A stretch of 64,000 nucleotides of DNA from Streptomyces sp. SJL17-4 (GTDB lineage: Bacteria; Actinomycetota; Actinomycetes; Streptomycetales; Streptomycetaceae): NCBI RefSeq assembly GCF_036826855.1, contig NZ_CP104578.1, forward strand, positions 3,162,001 through 3,226,000, read 5' to 3'. Both the position numbers and the translations under genes were made by a program. The notes below the pieces were generated by a model. It did no database searches. It had not been told where the DNA came from and saw only the letters and a list, made by a program, of their open reading frames with translations. Below, piece by piece: positions 1-9,415 of this stretch. Positions within the stretch are counted from its first letter, which is position 1. The number at the start of each line of letters is the position of its first letter.

Positions 1-2
1 TC

Positions 3-953
3 TCAGCGCAGCTTCGGGTCGAAGGCGTCACGGACCGCGTCGCCGAGCATGATGAAGGCGAGCACCGTGATAGTGAGCATTCCGGACGGGAACAGCAGCG
101 GGTGCAGACCCGACGAGATGCGGTCCTGCGCCTCGGAGATCATCACGCCCCAGGAGATGGCCGGGGGCCTGATGCCGATACCCAGGAAGCTCAGGGTCGC
201 TTCCGCGCCGATGACCGCACCGAGCGAGATCGTGGCGACCACGATCAGCGGGGTGACGGAGTTCGGCAGGACGTGACGGAACATCATCCGCGAGGTGGAG
301 GCACCGAGCGAGCGGGCGGCGGCCACGTAGTCGGCCTGCTTGACCTGCATCACGGCGCCGCGCATGACGCGGGCCATGGACATCCAGCCGACCGCGGTCA
401 GCGTGAGGACCACGGCCATCACGCCGGCGTTGCGCATGCCCTTCTCGTCACGGAAGTTGTTCAGGATGACGATCGCGGCGAGCAGCAGCGGCAGTCCGAA
501 GAAGACGTTGGTGACGAACGAGAGGAGGGCGTCCGTCCACTTGCCGAAGAAACCGCCGAGGACACCCACGAGGCCGCCGATGACCAGGGAGAAGGCGGTC
601 GTCAGCACACCCACGATGATCGAGTTGCGGGTGCCGTGGATGGTCTGCGAATAGACGTCGCAGCCCTGGAAGTTGTAGCCGAACCAGGCGCTGCCGCTGG
701 GGCCCTCCATCGAGTGCTTCAGGTCGCACGCGAGCGGGTCGACACTGGTGAAGAGGCTCGGGAAGGCGGCGATGGACAGGATCCCGACGATGAGGACCGC
801 CGAGACGATGAACATCGGGTTGCGGACCAGGTCCCGGAAGGCGTCCTGCGCGAGACTGCGGGTCTTCTCCTGCTTGGCCGGGGCCTGAGCGGGCGCGGTG
901 GGGCCGGCGGGGTCGCCGACGGCCGTGTCGGTCTTCTGGGTCGTGTCACTCAT
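3..953 (-). CDS. Peptide ABC transporter permease, OppC/DppC type
   Basis: Inner-membrane permease of an oligopeptide/dipeptide importer, about 316 residues. After a Lys/Gln-rich cytoplasmic N-terminus there is a first membrane helix (around RNPMFIVSAVLIVG), then the OppC N-terminal extracytoplasmic segment and a BPD_transp_1 domain. The EAA loop that contacts the ATPase is visible as AARSLGASTSRMMFRHVLPN. I chose the ATG at 953 rather than the in-frame start at 971, because it overlaps the upstream permease stop by 8 bp (ATGAGTGA), a usual sign of translational coupling. It is the third gene of a minus-strand operon (lipoprotein, OppB-type, OppC-type). The ATPase genes would lie to the left, outside the window. 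The substrate cannot be read from the sequence. Confidence 0.93.
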   Translation of the reverse strand: MSDTTQKTDTAVGDPAGPTAPAQAPAKQEKTRSLAQDAFRDLVRNPMFIVSAVLIVGILSIAAFPSLFTSVDPLACDLKHSMEGPSGSAWFGYNFQGCDVYSQTIHGTRNSIIVGVLTTAFSLVIGGLVGVLGGFFGKWTDALLSFVTNVFFGLPLLLAAIVILNNFRDEKGMRNAGVMAVVLTLTAVGWMSMARVMRGAVMQVKQADYVAAARSLGASTSRMMFRHVLPNSVTPLIVVATISLGAVIGAEATLSFLGIGIRPPAISWGVMISEAQDRISSGLHPLLFPSGMLTITVLAFIMLGDAVRDAFDPKLR

Positions 954-1872
954 AGCGAATCCTCGGGTCAAGCACGGCGTACAGCATGTCCACGACCAGC
1001 GCAGAGATCAGATAGACGAGCACCAGCAGGCTGACGAATCCGACGACCGCCGGTCCGTCCTCCACGTTCAGCGAGGTGAACAGCTGGTAGCCCACGCCGG
1101 GGATGTTGAAGATGCCCTCGGTGACGATGGCGCCGCCCATGAGGGAGCCGAGGTCGGCGCCCAGGTAGGTGACGACCGGGATCAGCGAGTTGCGCAGCAC
1201 GTGGATGCCGATGACCCGGCTCTTCGGCAGGCCCTTGGCCTTCGCGGTGCGGATGTAGTCGGCACGGAGGTTCTCCGCGACCGACGCCCGTGCGAGACGC
1301 GCGATGTAGGCGAGCGACACCGAGCCGAGCACCATACCCGGCAGCAGATAGCTGGAGAAACCGTCGTCGGTACCGGAGACGGGGAACAGTCCCCATTCCA
1401 TGCCGAAGAAGGTCTGCGTGACATTGCCGAGCACGAAGATCGGGACGGCGATGACGGTCAGGGTGGAGACGAGCACCAGGTTGTCCATGAAGCTGCCGCG
1501 GCGCATGCCCGCGAGCACGCCGGCGACGACGCCGATGACGAGCTCGAAGGTGAAGGCCACACCGGCGACCTTCAGCGTCTCGGGCCAGGCCTCGGCGAGA
1601 AGCTCGACGATGGGCCGGCCCTGGTTGATGGACTCACCGAAGTCGCCCTGGAGCAGGCCGCTGAAGTAGTACCAGTACCTCACGAAGAACGGGTCGTCGA
1701 GGTGGTACTGCGCGGTGAGCGTCGCTCTGATGTTGTCAGGTACGGGCTTCTCGCCGTACAGGTTCTGGATGGGGTCGCCACCCATCTGCGTGACGAGAAA
1801 ATAGACGATCAACGTGGTGCCGATGAAGACGGGCACCATCTGAAGGATTCGTCGGATGACGAACCGGCCCAT
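946..1872 (-). CDS. Peptide ABC transporter permease, OppB/DppB type
   Basis: First permease subunit of the same peptide importer, 308 residues, the usual OppB/DppB length. It starts with the N-in helix typical of the family (MGRFVIRRILQMVPVFIGTT), continues through a large extracytoplasmic loop and has an EAA motif near the middle of the transport domain (TAKAKGLPKSRVIGIHVLRN). A good ribosome site (GAGGAGGATCC) sits directly before the ATG. It lies between the binding lipoprotein, 91 bp upstream across a strong hairpin, and the OppC-type permease, which overlaps its end. It should form the membrane pore with that partner. Confidence 0.93.
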   Translation of the reverse strand: MGRFVIRRILQMVPVFIGTTLIVYFLVTQMGGDPIQNLYGEKPVPDNIRATLTAQYHLDDPFFVRYWYYFSGLLQGDFGESINQGRPIVELLAEAWPETLKVAGVAFTFELVIGVVAGVLAGMRRGSFMDNLVLVSTLTVIAVPIFVLGNVTQTFFGMEWGLFPVSGTDDGFSSYLLPGMVLGSVSLAYIARLARASVAENLRADYIRTAKAKGLPKSRVIGIHVLRNSLIPVVTYLGADLGSLMGGAIVTEGIFNIPGVGYQLFTSLNVEDGPAVVGFVSLLVLVYLISALVVDMLYAVLDPRIRYE

Positions 1873-1885
1873 GGATCCTCCTCGC

Positions 1886-1930
1886 GAGAAGCGGCGGGGG
1901 CTGGTGTTGCCCGCCCCCGCCGCCGTTCTC
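1886..1930 (-). terminator. GC-rich hairpin between lipoprotein and permease genes
   Basis: Inverted repeat: GCGGCGGGGGC pairs with GCCCCCGCCGC across a short loop, extended by GAGAA/TTCTC. It lies between the binding-protein stop and the OppB-type start. In ABC importer operons such a hairpin usually gives partial termination or 3'-end stability, so that more binding protein than permease is made. That role is inferred. Confidence 0.6.
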
Positions 1931-1963
1931 GACTCTTAAAAGTGGGTCAGATGCCTGAGGCTG

Positions 1964-3607
1964 TTAGGCCTTGGAGATCTTGGTGACGTCGACCCGGTTG
2001 AAGAGGTCCATCTCGACGTTCGACACGTTCTTGCTGTGCGCGAACACGTTCTTGCCGAAGCGCAGCGGGATCACCGGCATGTCCTGGACGAGGACGTCCT
2101 CGGCCTGCTGCCAGAGCTTGATGGCCTCGGCCGGCGTCTTCGCGGCGCGGCCGTCCTCGACGAGCTTGTCGAACTTCTTGTTGCTGTAGCCGTAGTAGTT
2201 CGAGGAACCACCGGTGGTGAACAGCGGGCCGAGGTAGTTCTCCATGGACGGGTAGTCCATGATCCAGCCCATGCGGAACATGCCGGAGAACTTCTTCTGC
2301 TCGACCTGGGTCAGCAGCTCGGCGAACTGCGGGACGGCCTGGCCGACGCAGTCGACGCCGAGGTTCTTCTTCACCTGGTTGCAGGTGGCGTCGACCCACT
2401 CCTTGTGACCACCATCGCCGTTGTAGCCGATGTTGATCTTGTTGCCCTCGATGCCGCCGACGCTGTCGAGCAGCTTCTTGGCAGCGGTCGGGTCGAACTT
2501 GCAGGCGTCGCCACAGGTGTTGTCGCGGTAGCCGCCGACGACCGGGGAGACGAACGAACGGGCCGGGGACTGCGAGTCGTTGAGGATCACCTTGGTGATC
2601 TCTTCCCGGTCGATCGCCATGGAGATCGCCTTGCGGACCTCGGGCTTCGAGTACTTCTTGTCGTACGTCGGGAACGACACGAACTGGAAGGTCGAGGCCG
2701 GGGAGGACTTGAAGCGCTCACCGAACTGCTTCGGGGCGTTGGCCAGCTCCGAGCTCGGGACCTGCGGGATGACGTCCAGGGCGCCGGCGACGACGTCCTT
2801 ATACATCGTCTCCTGCTTCTGGTAGATCTTGTACGTCACCGAGTCCACGTTGGGCTTGTTCGTGCCCGTGTAGTCAGGGTTCTTGACGACCTTGATCGAC
2901 TTGTTGTGGTCCCACTTGCCCTCGATCTTGAAGGCGCCCTGGCCGATCGGAGCCTGCTCGTACGCCTTGATGTTGGCGATGGCGGAGTCCGGCAGCGGGT
3001 AGAACACCGTGTAGCCGAGGACGGTCTTGTAGTCGGCGAAGGGCTTCGCCAGCTTGACCGTGAAGGTGGTGTCGTCGACGACCTTGAGGCCCGACATCTC
3101 CTTGGCGCTCGGCGCGGGGGCCTTCTTCGGGCCCTCCTCGCCGTCCGGGTCCGCCGGGTTGAGGGCGTCGTAGCCCTCGATGGTGGCGAAGAAGTAGTTG
3201 CCGTCGGCCGCGTTCGGGCCGTAGGCGCCCCAGTTCCAGCCCTGGACGTAGCTCTTGGCGGTCACCGGAGTGCCGTCGTGGAACTTCTGGCCCGGCTTGA
3301 TCTTCACGGTCCAGAGCGAGTTGTCCGTCGTCGTGATCGACTGGGCGGCGTCCTCGACCGGCTGGTTCTTGTCGTCGTAGCTGACGAGCGGACGGAACAG
3401 CGCGTCCAGCACCTGCGAGCCCTCGGACTCGGTCGTGGTCTGCGGCACAAGGCGCTTCGGCTCGGAGATACCGACGCTCACCGAGCCGCCGGCCTTGGCC
3501 TTGCCGTCCTTGCCTTCCGTGCCCTTGTCGTTCCCGCCACAGGCGGTTGCTGCCAGGGCGACGACGATCGCGCCCGCTACCCACTTGGCGCTCTTGGCAC
3601 CGCGCAT
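1964..3607 (-). CDS. Oligopeptide-binding lipoprotein (solute-binding protein family 5)
   Basis: Extracellular binding component of the peptide importer, 547 residues. The N-terminus is a lipoprotein signal: MRGAKSAKWV, a hydrophobic stretch, then ATAC with Cys23 as the lipidated residue, followed by a Gly/Lys/Asp-rich linker. The rest matches SBP_bac_5: LVPQTTTESEGSQVLDALF near the N-terminus and the FHDGTPVTAKSYVQGW block around residues 110-125. The ribosome site (AGGAGGAA) is five bases before the ATG. It is the first gene of the operon, with the two permeases downstream. Conserved Cys pairs (for example CGDACKF) suggest disulfides. BldK-like peptide import is possible, but the ligand cannot be inferred. 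Confidence 0.93.
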   Translation of the reverse strand: MRGAKSAKWVAGAIVVALAATACGGNDKGTEGKDGKAKAGGSVSVGISEPKRLVPQTTTESEGSQVLDALFRPLVSYDDKNQPVEDAAQSITTTDNSLWTVKIKPGQKFHDGTPVTAKSYVQGWNWGAYGPNAADGNYFFATIEGYDALNPADPDGEEGPKKAPAPSAKEMSGLKVVDDTTFTVKLAKPFADYKTVLGYTVFYPLPDSAIANIKAYEQAPIGQGAFKIEGKWDHNKSIKVVKNPDYTGTNKPNVDSVTYKIYQKQETMYKDVVAGALDVIPQVPSSELANAPKQFGERFKSSPASTFQFVSFPTYDKKYSKPEVRKAISMAIDREEITKVILNDSQSPARSFVSPVVGGYRDNTCGDACKFDPTAAKKLLDSVGGIEGNKINIGYNGDGGHKEWVDATCNQVKKNLGVDCVGQAVPQFAELLTQVEQKKFSGMFRMGWIMDYPSMENYLGPLFTTGGSSNYYGYSNKKFDKLVEDGRAAKTPAEAIKLWQQAEDVLVQDMPVIPLRFGKNVFAHSKNVSNVEMDLFNRVDVTKISKA

Positions 3608-4010
3608 GGGTTCCTCCTCATGAGTCCACTAGTCACTACGAAGAGGGCCCTGGAGACAGCCGACACCCCTGACGGCCCAGGACTCCAAGTGCCCCGAGTG
3701 TGCTCGTGAGTCGTCACTCCCCACAGTGCTTGACCCATTGACCCGAGCTCAACTGAGCCAACTATTGAGCACGTCCGGGCCGTAAACCACAGTTAAGCGG
3801 TCTCGTTTTGACAACATCACTTAGACCCTAGGGATCGAAATACGGACAAAGCGAGCACAGACAGACACACTCGAAACGGACTGTTAACACACGTACCGGA
3901 GAGCGATGACCGGAATGCGGACGGTCCGTCATGGAATTGGACTTGACGCCGAAGTGGGAGGCACTGGTTCCTCCCTGCCCACCTGCCGTCCGTCCACTCC
4001 TCCCGCACAG
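3608..4010. other. Intergenic region upstream of the peptide-transport operon
   Basis: About 400 bases with no convincing gene. It is noticeably A+T-richer than its surroundings between about 3740 and 3900 and should hold the promoter of the minus-strand transporter operon. I could not place a firm -10/-35 pair. Short reading frames here show no family signature. Confidence 0.5.
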
Positions 4011-4050
4011 CCGGAGGCCCGGCACCCCGCGAGGGGTACCGGGCCTCCGG
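4011..4050 (-). terminator. Distal terminator hairpin of typA
   Basis: An 18-bp stem (CCGGAGGCCCGGCACCCC with GGGGTACCGGGCCTCCGG, one G-T wobble) and a GCGA tetraloop. It lies about 120 bp beyond the typA stop. There is no U-tract, as is usual in Streptomyces. Confidence 0.65.
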
Positions 4051-4118
4051 TCACCGGGATGCCCCGGTCGCAGCGGTACTGGGTGTGGAGTCGGGGAGTG
4101 GCGGCAGCCGCCCCCATG

Positions 4119-4154
4119 CGACTGGACCCCGGCGAATCCGCCGAGGTCCAGTCG
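4119..4154 (-). terminator. Proximal terminator hairpin of typA
   Basis: CGACTGGACC pairs with GGTCCAGTCG, and the interior CGGCG/CGCCG around AATC extends the stem. It begins 19 bp after the typA stop codon, so with the hairpin at 4011-4050 it makes a tandem terminator. Confidence 0.7.
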
Positions 4155-4172
4155 ACTTGGTCAGGCCGGAGA

Positions 4173-6074
4173 TCAGCCGTTCTTGGCGCGGGAGGACGCG
4201 CGGCCACGCGCGTTCTGGTCCAGGATGACCTTGCGGATGCGCACGGCCTCCGGGGTGACCTCGACGCACTCGTCGTCGCGGCAGAACTCCAGGGACTGCT
4301 CCAGCGACAGCTTGCGCGGCGGGACGATCGCCTCGAAGGAGTCGGCCGAGGCGGAGCGCATGTTGGTGAGCTTCTTCTCCTTGGTGATGTTCACGTCCAT
4401 GTCGTCGGAGCGCGAGTTCTCGCCGACGATCATGCCCTCGTACACCTCGGTGCCGGGGTCGGTGAACAGGACACCGCGCTCCTGGAGGTTCGTCATCGCG
4501 AAGGCGGTGACGGCGCCGGCGCGGTCGGCGACCAGCGAACCGTTGTTACGGGTCGTCAGCGTGCCGAACCACGGCTCGTGGCCCTCGTGGATCGAGTGGG
4601 CGATGCCCGTGCCGCGGGTGTTGGTGAGGAACTCCGTACGGAAGCCGATGAGGCCACGGGACGGAACGACGAACTCCATGCGGACCCAGCCGGAGCCGTG
4701 GTTCGACATGTTGTCCATGCGGCCCTTGCGGACACCCATGAGCTGCGTGACCGCGCCCATGTGCTCCTCGGGCACGTCGACCGTGAGGCGCTCGACGGGC
4801 TCGTGGACCTTGCCGTCGACCTCCTTGGTGACGACCTGCGGCTTGCCGATGGTCAGCTCGAAGCCCTCGCGGCGCATCTGCTCGACCAGGATGGCGAGCG
4901 CGAGCTCACCACGGCCCTGGACCTCCCAGGCGTCGGGACGCTCGGTGTCGAGGACGCGGAGCGAGACGTTACCGATGAGCTCGCGGTCCAGACGGTCCTT
5001 CACCTGGCGGGCGGTGACCTTGCGCTGCTTGACCGCGGACTTGGCGTCCGCGCCCTTGCCCGTGCCACCGCGGCCGACGAGCGGCGAGGTGTTCGTACCG
5101 ATGGTCATGGAGATCGCCGGCTGGTCGACCGTGATCAGCGGCAGCGCGATCGGGTTCTCCGGGTCGGCCAGGGTCTCGCCGATCATGATGTCGGGGATAC
5201 CGGCGACGGCGCAGATGTCACCGGGGCCGGCGACCTCGGCCGGCTTGCGGGTGAGCGCCTCGGTCATCATCAGCTCGGTGATGCGGACGTTGGAGATCGT
5301 GCCGTCCCGCTTGATCCACGCGACCGTCTGGCCCTTGCGCAGCTCGCCCTGCTCGACGCGGAGCAGCGCGATGCGGCCGAGGAAGTTGTCGGCGTCGAGG
5401 TTGGTGACGTGGGCCTGGAGCGGGGCCTCCTCGTCGTACACCGGGGCCGGGACGTGCTCCAGGATGGCGGAGAAGAACGGCTCCAGGCTGTCGCTGTCGG
5501 CCGGCACCGTGCCGTTCTCCGGCTTGGTCAGCGAGGCGATGCCGTCACGGCCACAGGCGTAGACGATCGGGAACTCGATCTGGTCCTCGTCCGCGTCCAG
5601 GTCGAGGAAGAGGTCGTAGGTCTCGTTGACGACCTCGTCGATCCGGGAGTCCGGGCGGTCCGTCTTGTTGATGCAGAGGATGACGGGCTTGCGCTGCTGG
5701 AGGGCCTTGCGCAGCACGAAGCGGGTCTGCGGGAGGGGACCCTCGGAGGCGTCCACGAGGAGGACGACCGCGTCCACCATCGACAGACCGCGCTCGACCT
5801 CGCCACCGAAGTCGGCGTGACCGGGGGTGTCGATGATGTTGATCGTGATCGGGGCCCCGCCGTCCTTGGGGTGATACTTCACCGCCGTGTTCTTGGCGAG
5901 GATCGTGATGCCCTTCTCACGCTCCAGGTCGTTCGAGTCCATCATGCGGTCGTCGAGCTGCTGGTGGGCGGCGAAGGCACCGGCCTGCTTGAGCATGGCG
6001 TCGACGATGGTCGTCTTGCCATGGTCGACGTGGGCGACGATGGCGACGTTACGGATGTCGTGGCGCGTGGGCAT
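4173..6074 (-). CDS. typA: Translational GTPase TypA/BipA
   Basis: Ribosome-associated GTPase of the EF-G/LepA superfamily, 633 residues, typical for TypA. The G domain has the Walker A motif AHVDHGKTT at about residues 14-22, the switch II block DTPGHADFGGEVERG, and the NKTD specificity motif. After it come the beta-barrel domain II, EF-G-like domains III and V, and the TypA-specific C-terminal domain (HGSGWVRMEFVVPSRG and following). It is thought to act in 50S assembly and stress or cold adaptation. It is monocistronic by position, with two terminator hairpins behind it. Confidence 0.97.
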   Translation of the reverse strand: MPTRHDIRNVAIVAHVDHGKTTIVDAMLKQAGAFAAHQQLDDRMMDSNDLEREKGITILAKNTAVKYHPKDGGAPITINIIDTPGHADFGGEVERGLSMVDAVVLLVDASEGPLPQTRFVLRKALQQRKPVILCINKTDRPDSRIDEVVNETYDLFLDLDADEDQIEFPIVYACGRDGIASLTKPENGTVPADSDSLEPFFSAILEHVPAPVYDEEAPLQAHVTNLDADNFLGRIALLRVEQGELRKGQTVAWIKRDGTISNVRITELMMTEALTRKPAEVAGPGDICAVAGIPDIMIGETLADPENPIALPLITVDQPAISMTIGTNTSPLVGRGGTGKGADAKSAVKQRKVTARQVKDRLDRELIGNVSLRVLDTERPDAWEVQGRGELALAILVEQMRREGFELTIGKPQVVTKEVDGKVHEPVERLTVDVPEEHMGAVTQLMGVRKGRMDNMSNHGSGWVRMEFVVPSRGLIGFRTEFLTNTRGTGIAHSIHEGHEPWFGTLTTRNNGSLVADRAGAVTAFAMTNLQERGVLFTDPGTEVYEGMIVGENSRSDDMDVNITKEKKLTNMRSASADSFEAIVPPRKLSLEQSLEFCRDDECVEVTPEAVRIRKVILDQNARGRASSRAKNG

Positions 6075-6395
6075 GGGTGCTTGCGCTTCTCTCGGATCGT
6101 GGGATGCGGCGTCAGTTCCTCGTACGCCCGCCGGGCGGACGCGCCACGGCTATGTCCTATGGTACGGGGCTGCCGCGCAAGGGGCTTCCCCGGCCAAGAT
6201 CCGAGAAGTTCACCTGCGAGTGAGCAAGGGTGTGGGGGAGGTCGTGCGACCGGGTCAAAGGGCCGACGCGATCCTGCCCGCCGGGATCACCGGCGGGCAA
6301 GGAAATTGAGCTGCTTCTGAGGTTGTGACCTGCGGTTTCAGGGCTTTCGGGGGGTTCGGTGCCCCCGCCGGAGCCTGCTCGGTGCGGTCAGGCTT

Positions 6396-6480
6396 GAGCT
6401 CGGTGGGTCAGGGGCTGAGCTCGGTGGGTCAGGGGCTGAGCTCGGTGGGTCAGGGGCTGAGCTCGGCGTGGTCAGGGGTT
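6396..6480. repeat. 21-bp tandem repeat spanning a stop codon
   Basis: Three exact copies of a 21-bp unit starting GAGCTCGGTGGGTCAGGGG at 6396, 6417 and 6438, plus a degenerate fourth copy (6459-6480) that holds the stop codon (6472-6474) and last codons of the minus-strand lipoprotein gene. Each downstream unit repeats that gene's final GAGCTC-CCCCTGA text. It appears to have grown out of the gene's 3' end. Confidence 0.9.
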
Positions 6481-8940
6481 GAGCTCGGCGCCCTTGGACG
6501 TCTCGGCCTTCTTGAAGCCGATGTCCTGGTAGCGCGGAGCGGCCAGGCCCCAGGCGCCGGCGTTCACCAGATCCGCCTTGGCGGCGACGAGCTGCGGGCG
6601 CTGGTAGAGGGGAATGGAGCCGGCGGCGGCCCAGATCCGGGCGTCGGCCTGGCGCACCAGCTCCCGGGCCTCCTCCTCGTCGAGCGTCCCCGCCGCCTGG
6701 TCGAACAGCTGGTCGATCCGGTCGGTGCCGACCCGCGAGTAGTTCTGCTCGACCAGGAGTGAGCCGTCCGAGGCGGGCTCGGGCTTGGCGAAGATCGGCC
6801 GGGCGTCGGTCGCCGGGAAGGCGGAGGCGGGCCAGGAGTAGAGCGCCAGGTCGTAGTCGCCCGAGGCCACGTGGTCCTTGAAGAAGCTGTCGTCGGAGAC
6901 CTTGGTGACCTCGGTGCGGATGCCGACGGCGTCGAGCATCCGGACGATCCGGTCGCCGACGGCCCGCAGCGACTCGGAGCCGGGGCCGGACGGCAGGACG
7001 AAGCGGAGGCTGAGCGCCTTGCCGTCCTTGCCGAGGGCCTTGCTCGCCTCGGGCGCCGTCACGGGGGCTGCGGTGCCGCGCGGGGCGTAGGCGCCGGCGA
7101 CGCCCTTGTCCGTACGCGCGATCGTCTGGGCGGCGTGCGCGCCGGCGCCCGTACCGGTGTCGAGTGCCTCGGCGCGGGCGAGGAGCGCGGCGCTCTGGCG
7201 TGCGGCCGCGGGGGCCGGGGCGAGGATGTTGGTGCCGTTCTCGGGGCCGGCGGCGCCGATGACGGGGGCGGGGGCGGCCCGGCGCTCGCCCGGCTTGTCG
7301 TCGCCGACGATGTAGAGGCCCTCGTCGGAGGCGGTGTCGGCGGCCTGCTTCTTGGCGTCGGTGGAGCCTGCGGCGTCCTTCTTCTCGCCCGCCTTCTCGG
7401 CGCCTTGCTTCTCGGCGCCCTTCTTCTCGGCGCCCTCCTTCTTCGCGCCCTCCTTCTCGGCGCCCTCCTTCTTCGCGTCCTCGGCCTTCTTCTCGGCCTC
7501 GCTGCCCGCCTTGGTGCCCGCGCCCGCGGGCTTCCTGGCCGCGCCGCCGGGGACCCAGCCCGCGTCGGCCAGGAGGGCCCGCGCCTCCTTGGTGTCCTGG
7601 TTGCCGAGGGCGTCGCTGCTGTCCGCGTACGCGGCCTGGCCCGCGAGGGCCAGATGGCTGCCGGGGGGATCCGCCGGGAGGCCGAGCGGCTTGAGTACGG
7701 ATTCGGCCAGTTCCCGGCGGTTGATCGCGCGGGCCACCGCTCGCCGTACCCGCTCGTCGGCGAGCGGCCCGGACTCGCCGTTCAGCGAGAGCTGGGTGTA
7801 GGCGGGCTCCAGGGACTTGCGGACGACGTACTTCGCCAGGATGTCCTGGGCGCTCGCGTACGCGGCGATGGCCTTCTGGTTCTTCTCGCGGGCGGCCTGG
7901 ACCTCCTCCGCCTTCTCCTCGTCGGAGCCGTGGGCCAGCGCCCAGGACTTCAGGGCCTTGGAGGGCGTGATCGAGGAGCCGGGGCCGTGGGCGAGGGCGG
8001 CCTGGGCGCCGCTGCGCCCGGCGCGGGCGTCGCGGAGGGCGAGGGAGATGCGCTCGGCGGTGGACCGGTCGATCTCGGCCAGATCGAGGGTGCCCTCGGC
8101 GAGGGCCTCCGCCCGGTCGGCGCGGGCGACGGCCTTGAGGACCATGCTGTCGAGCTTGGCCGGCTGTCCCCACCAGCGGGGGTTGCGGGCGAGGGTGACA
8201 TCGCCGTTCTTGCGGTCGATCGTCTTCAGCAGGAACGGTCCTGCGGTGGCCTTGAGGGTGGTGCGGGCCCCGTCGTTGAAGGAGTTCGGGGAGCCCATCA
8301 CCTGCTTCGGGTAGAGCGGGGTGAAGAGGGACTGCCAGTCGGCGTAGGGCTTGGAGAAGGTGACCCGTACCTCCAGGTCGTTCTTGCCCCGCTCGATCTT
8401 CTCGATCCGCTCGTAGCCGGAGTTCCGCGCGGTCCAGTACGCGGTGTCGCGGCCGCTCAGCGCCCGCCACTGGGCCACGAAGTCGGGTGCCCCGATCTCG
8501 CGTCCGTCGCTCCACTCCGCCTGCTGGTTGAGCTTGTAGAGGACGACCTGCTTGGGCTCCGTCTCGACGACCTGCGCGGACTCCAGGTAGTCGGGGTTCC
8601 GCTGTGGTCTGCCCCGCTCGTCGAGTGTGTAGAGGGCGGGGAGCACGGCCCCGGCGATCCGGGAGGTGGTGCCGTCGGCGTCGGCCTGGAAGGTGTTGAG
8701 GGTGGTGGGGAGCGCGTCGACGGCCCAGCGCAGAGTGCCTCCGTCGGCGACCTTGTCGCGGGCTGCGGGCGCGTTGTCCTGGACCGCGGCCCGGCTCTCG
8801 TCGGCCTCGTCGGTGGAACTGCACCCGGCGAGGACGGCGACGGCGAGGACGGCGCTGGTGAGGGTGGCGACGGAGCGGAGCGTGCGGGAGCGGGGGCTCC
8901 TGGAGCATGTCCTCCCGCGAGGGGCGCCGATCTGGGACAT
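6472..8940 (-). CDS. ABC transporter family substrate-binding lipoprotein, extra-long
   Basis: Secreted, lipid-anchored SBP_bac_5-type protein of about 822 residues, much longer than the usual 520-600. Starting at the ATG at 8940 (ribosome site GAAGGGG eight bases upstream) gives a lipoprotein signal ending LAGC with Cys40. The N-terminal half reads as a peptide-binding protein (VAQWRALSGRDTAYW, VMGSPNSFNDGA, WGQPAKLDSMVLK). At about residues 455-520 there is a low-complexity charged insert built from EKEGAKKEGAEK-like repeats, followed by an Ala-rich linker. The second lobe resumes after it (SLRFVLPSGPGSESLRAVGDRI). No transporter genes adjoin it. It may donate to another importer or have become a sensor-like protein. 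Confidence 0.85.
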   Translation of the reverse strand: MSQIGAPRGRTCSRSPRSRTLRSVATLTSAVLAVAVLAGCSSTDEADESRAAVQDNAPAARDKVADGGTLRWAVDALPTTLNTFQADADGTTSRIAGAVLPALYTLDERGRPQRNPDYLESAQVVETEPKQVVLYKLNQQAEWSDGREIGAPDFVAQWRALSGRDTAYWTARNSGYERIEKIERGKNDLEVRVTFSKPYADWQSLFTPLYPKQVMGSPNSFNDGARTTLKATAGPFLLKTIDRKNGDVTLARNPRWWGQPAKLDSMVLKAVARADRAEALAEGTLDLAEIDRSTAERISLALRDARAGRSGAQAALAHGPGSSITPSKALKSWALAHGSDEEKAEEVQAAREKNQKAIAAYASAQDILAKYVVRKSLEPAYTQLSLNGESGPLADERVRRAVARAINRRELAESVLKPLGLPADPPGSHLALAGQAAYADSSDALGNQDTKEARALLADAGWVPGGAARKPAGAGTKAGSEAEKKAEDAKKEGAEKEGAKKEGAEKKGAEKQGAEKAGEKKDAAGSTDAKKQAADTASDEGLYIVGDDKPGERRAAPAPVIGAAGPENGTNILAPAPAAARQSAALLARAEALDTGTGAGAHAAQTIARTDKGVAGAYAPRGTAAPVTAPEASKALGKDGKALSLRFVLPSGPGSESLRAVGDRIVRMLDAVGIRTEVTKVSDDSFFKDHVASGDYDLALYSWPASAFPATDARPIFAKPEPASDGSLLVEQNYSRVGTDRIDQLFDQAAGTLDEEEARELVRQADARIWAAAGSIPLYQRPQLVAAKADLVNAGAWGLAAPRYQDIGFKKAETSKGAELNP

Positions 8941-9187
8941 GACTTGTACCCCTTCGTCCAGATTCATTCCATTTGGAGATGATCACACCTATTGCTCATA
9001 CACTGAAAAGGACGGAGCGGATCCGGCCACGGCGACACGGCGGCACGTCCGGGAAACCCCACTCGTGCGGCCCAATCGCCGGAGAAGGAGCGCTCCGGAC
9101 GAGTGGAATCCCGTGCACATGGCTTCCCAAGCGGGAATGTGACGCGCGACACTCCTGCCGAAGCCGCTCGCGGAAGTGAGGGCAACC

Positions 9188-9415
9188 ATGTCCGTTCAGG
9201 ACGATCTGGCAGCCGTCAAGCGCTGCCTCGAAGACCTGGTCCGCACCGTCGGACAGCTCGAGCGCTCCGTCACGGCCGAGCGGGGCGCACCCGCCGCGCC
9301 GCAGGAGGGACGCGCCGAAAGCCTGGTGACCATCCCCGACGCCCCGTACGACAGCGGGCTGTGGACGGATACGGACGACGAGGGACTGGGAGCACGCGAC
9401 CGCCACGCGCCGTAG
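9188..9415 (+). CDS. Small acidic protein upstream of the succinate dehydrogenase operon
   Basis: 75 residues, beginning MSVQDDLAAVKRCLEDLVRT. The first 35 residues look like an amphipathic coiled helix; the tail is acidic and disordered (DSGLWTDTDDEGLG). I do not recognise a domain. The ATG at 9188 is preferred over one 12 bp upstream because AGTGAGGGCAACC precedes it. It is 83 bp from the membrane subunit of the Sdh-type operon on the same strand, so co-transcription is plausible. A role as a small accessory subunit is only a guess from position. Confidence 0.6.
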   Translation: MSVQDDLAAVKRCLEDLVRTVGQLERSVTAERGAPAAPQEGRAESLVTIPDAPYDSGLWTDTDDEGLGARDRHAP

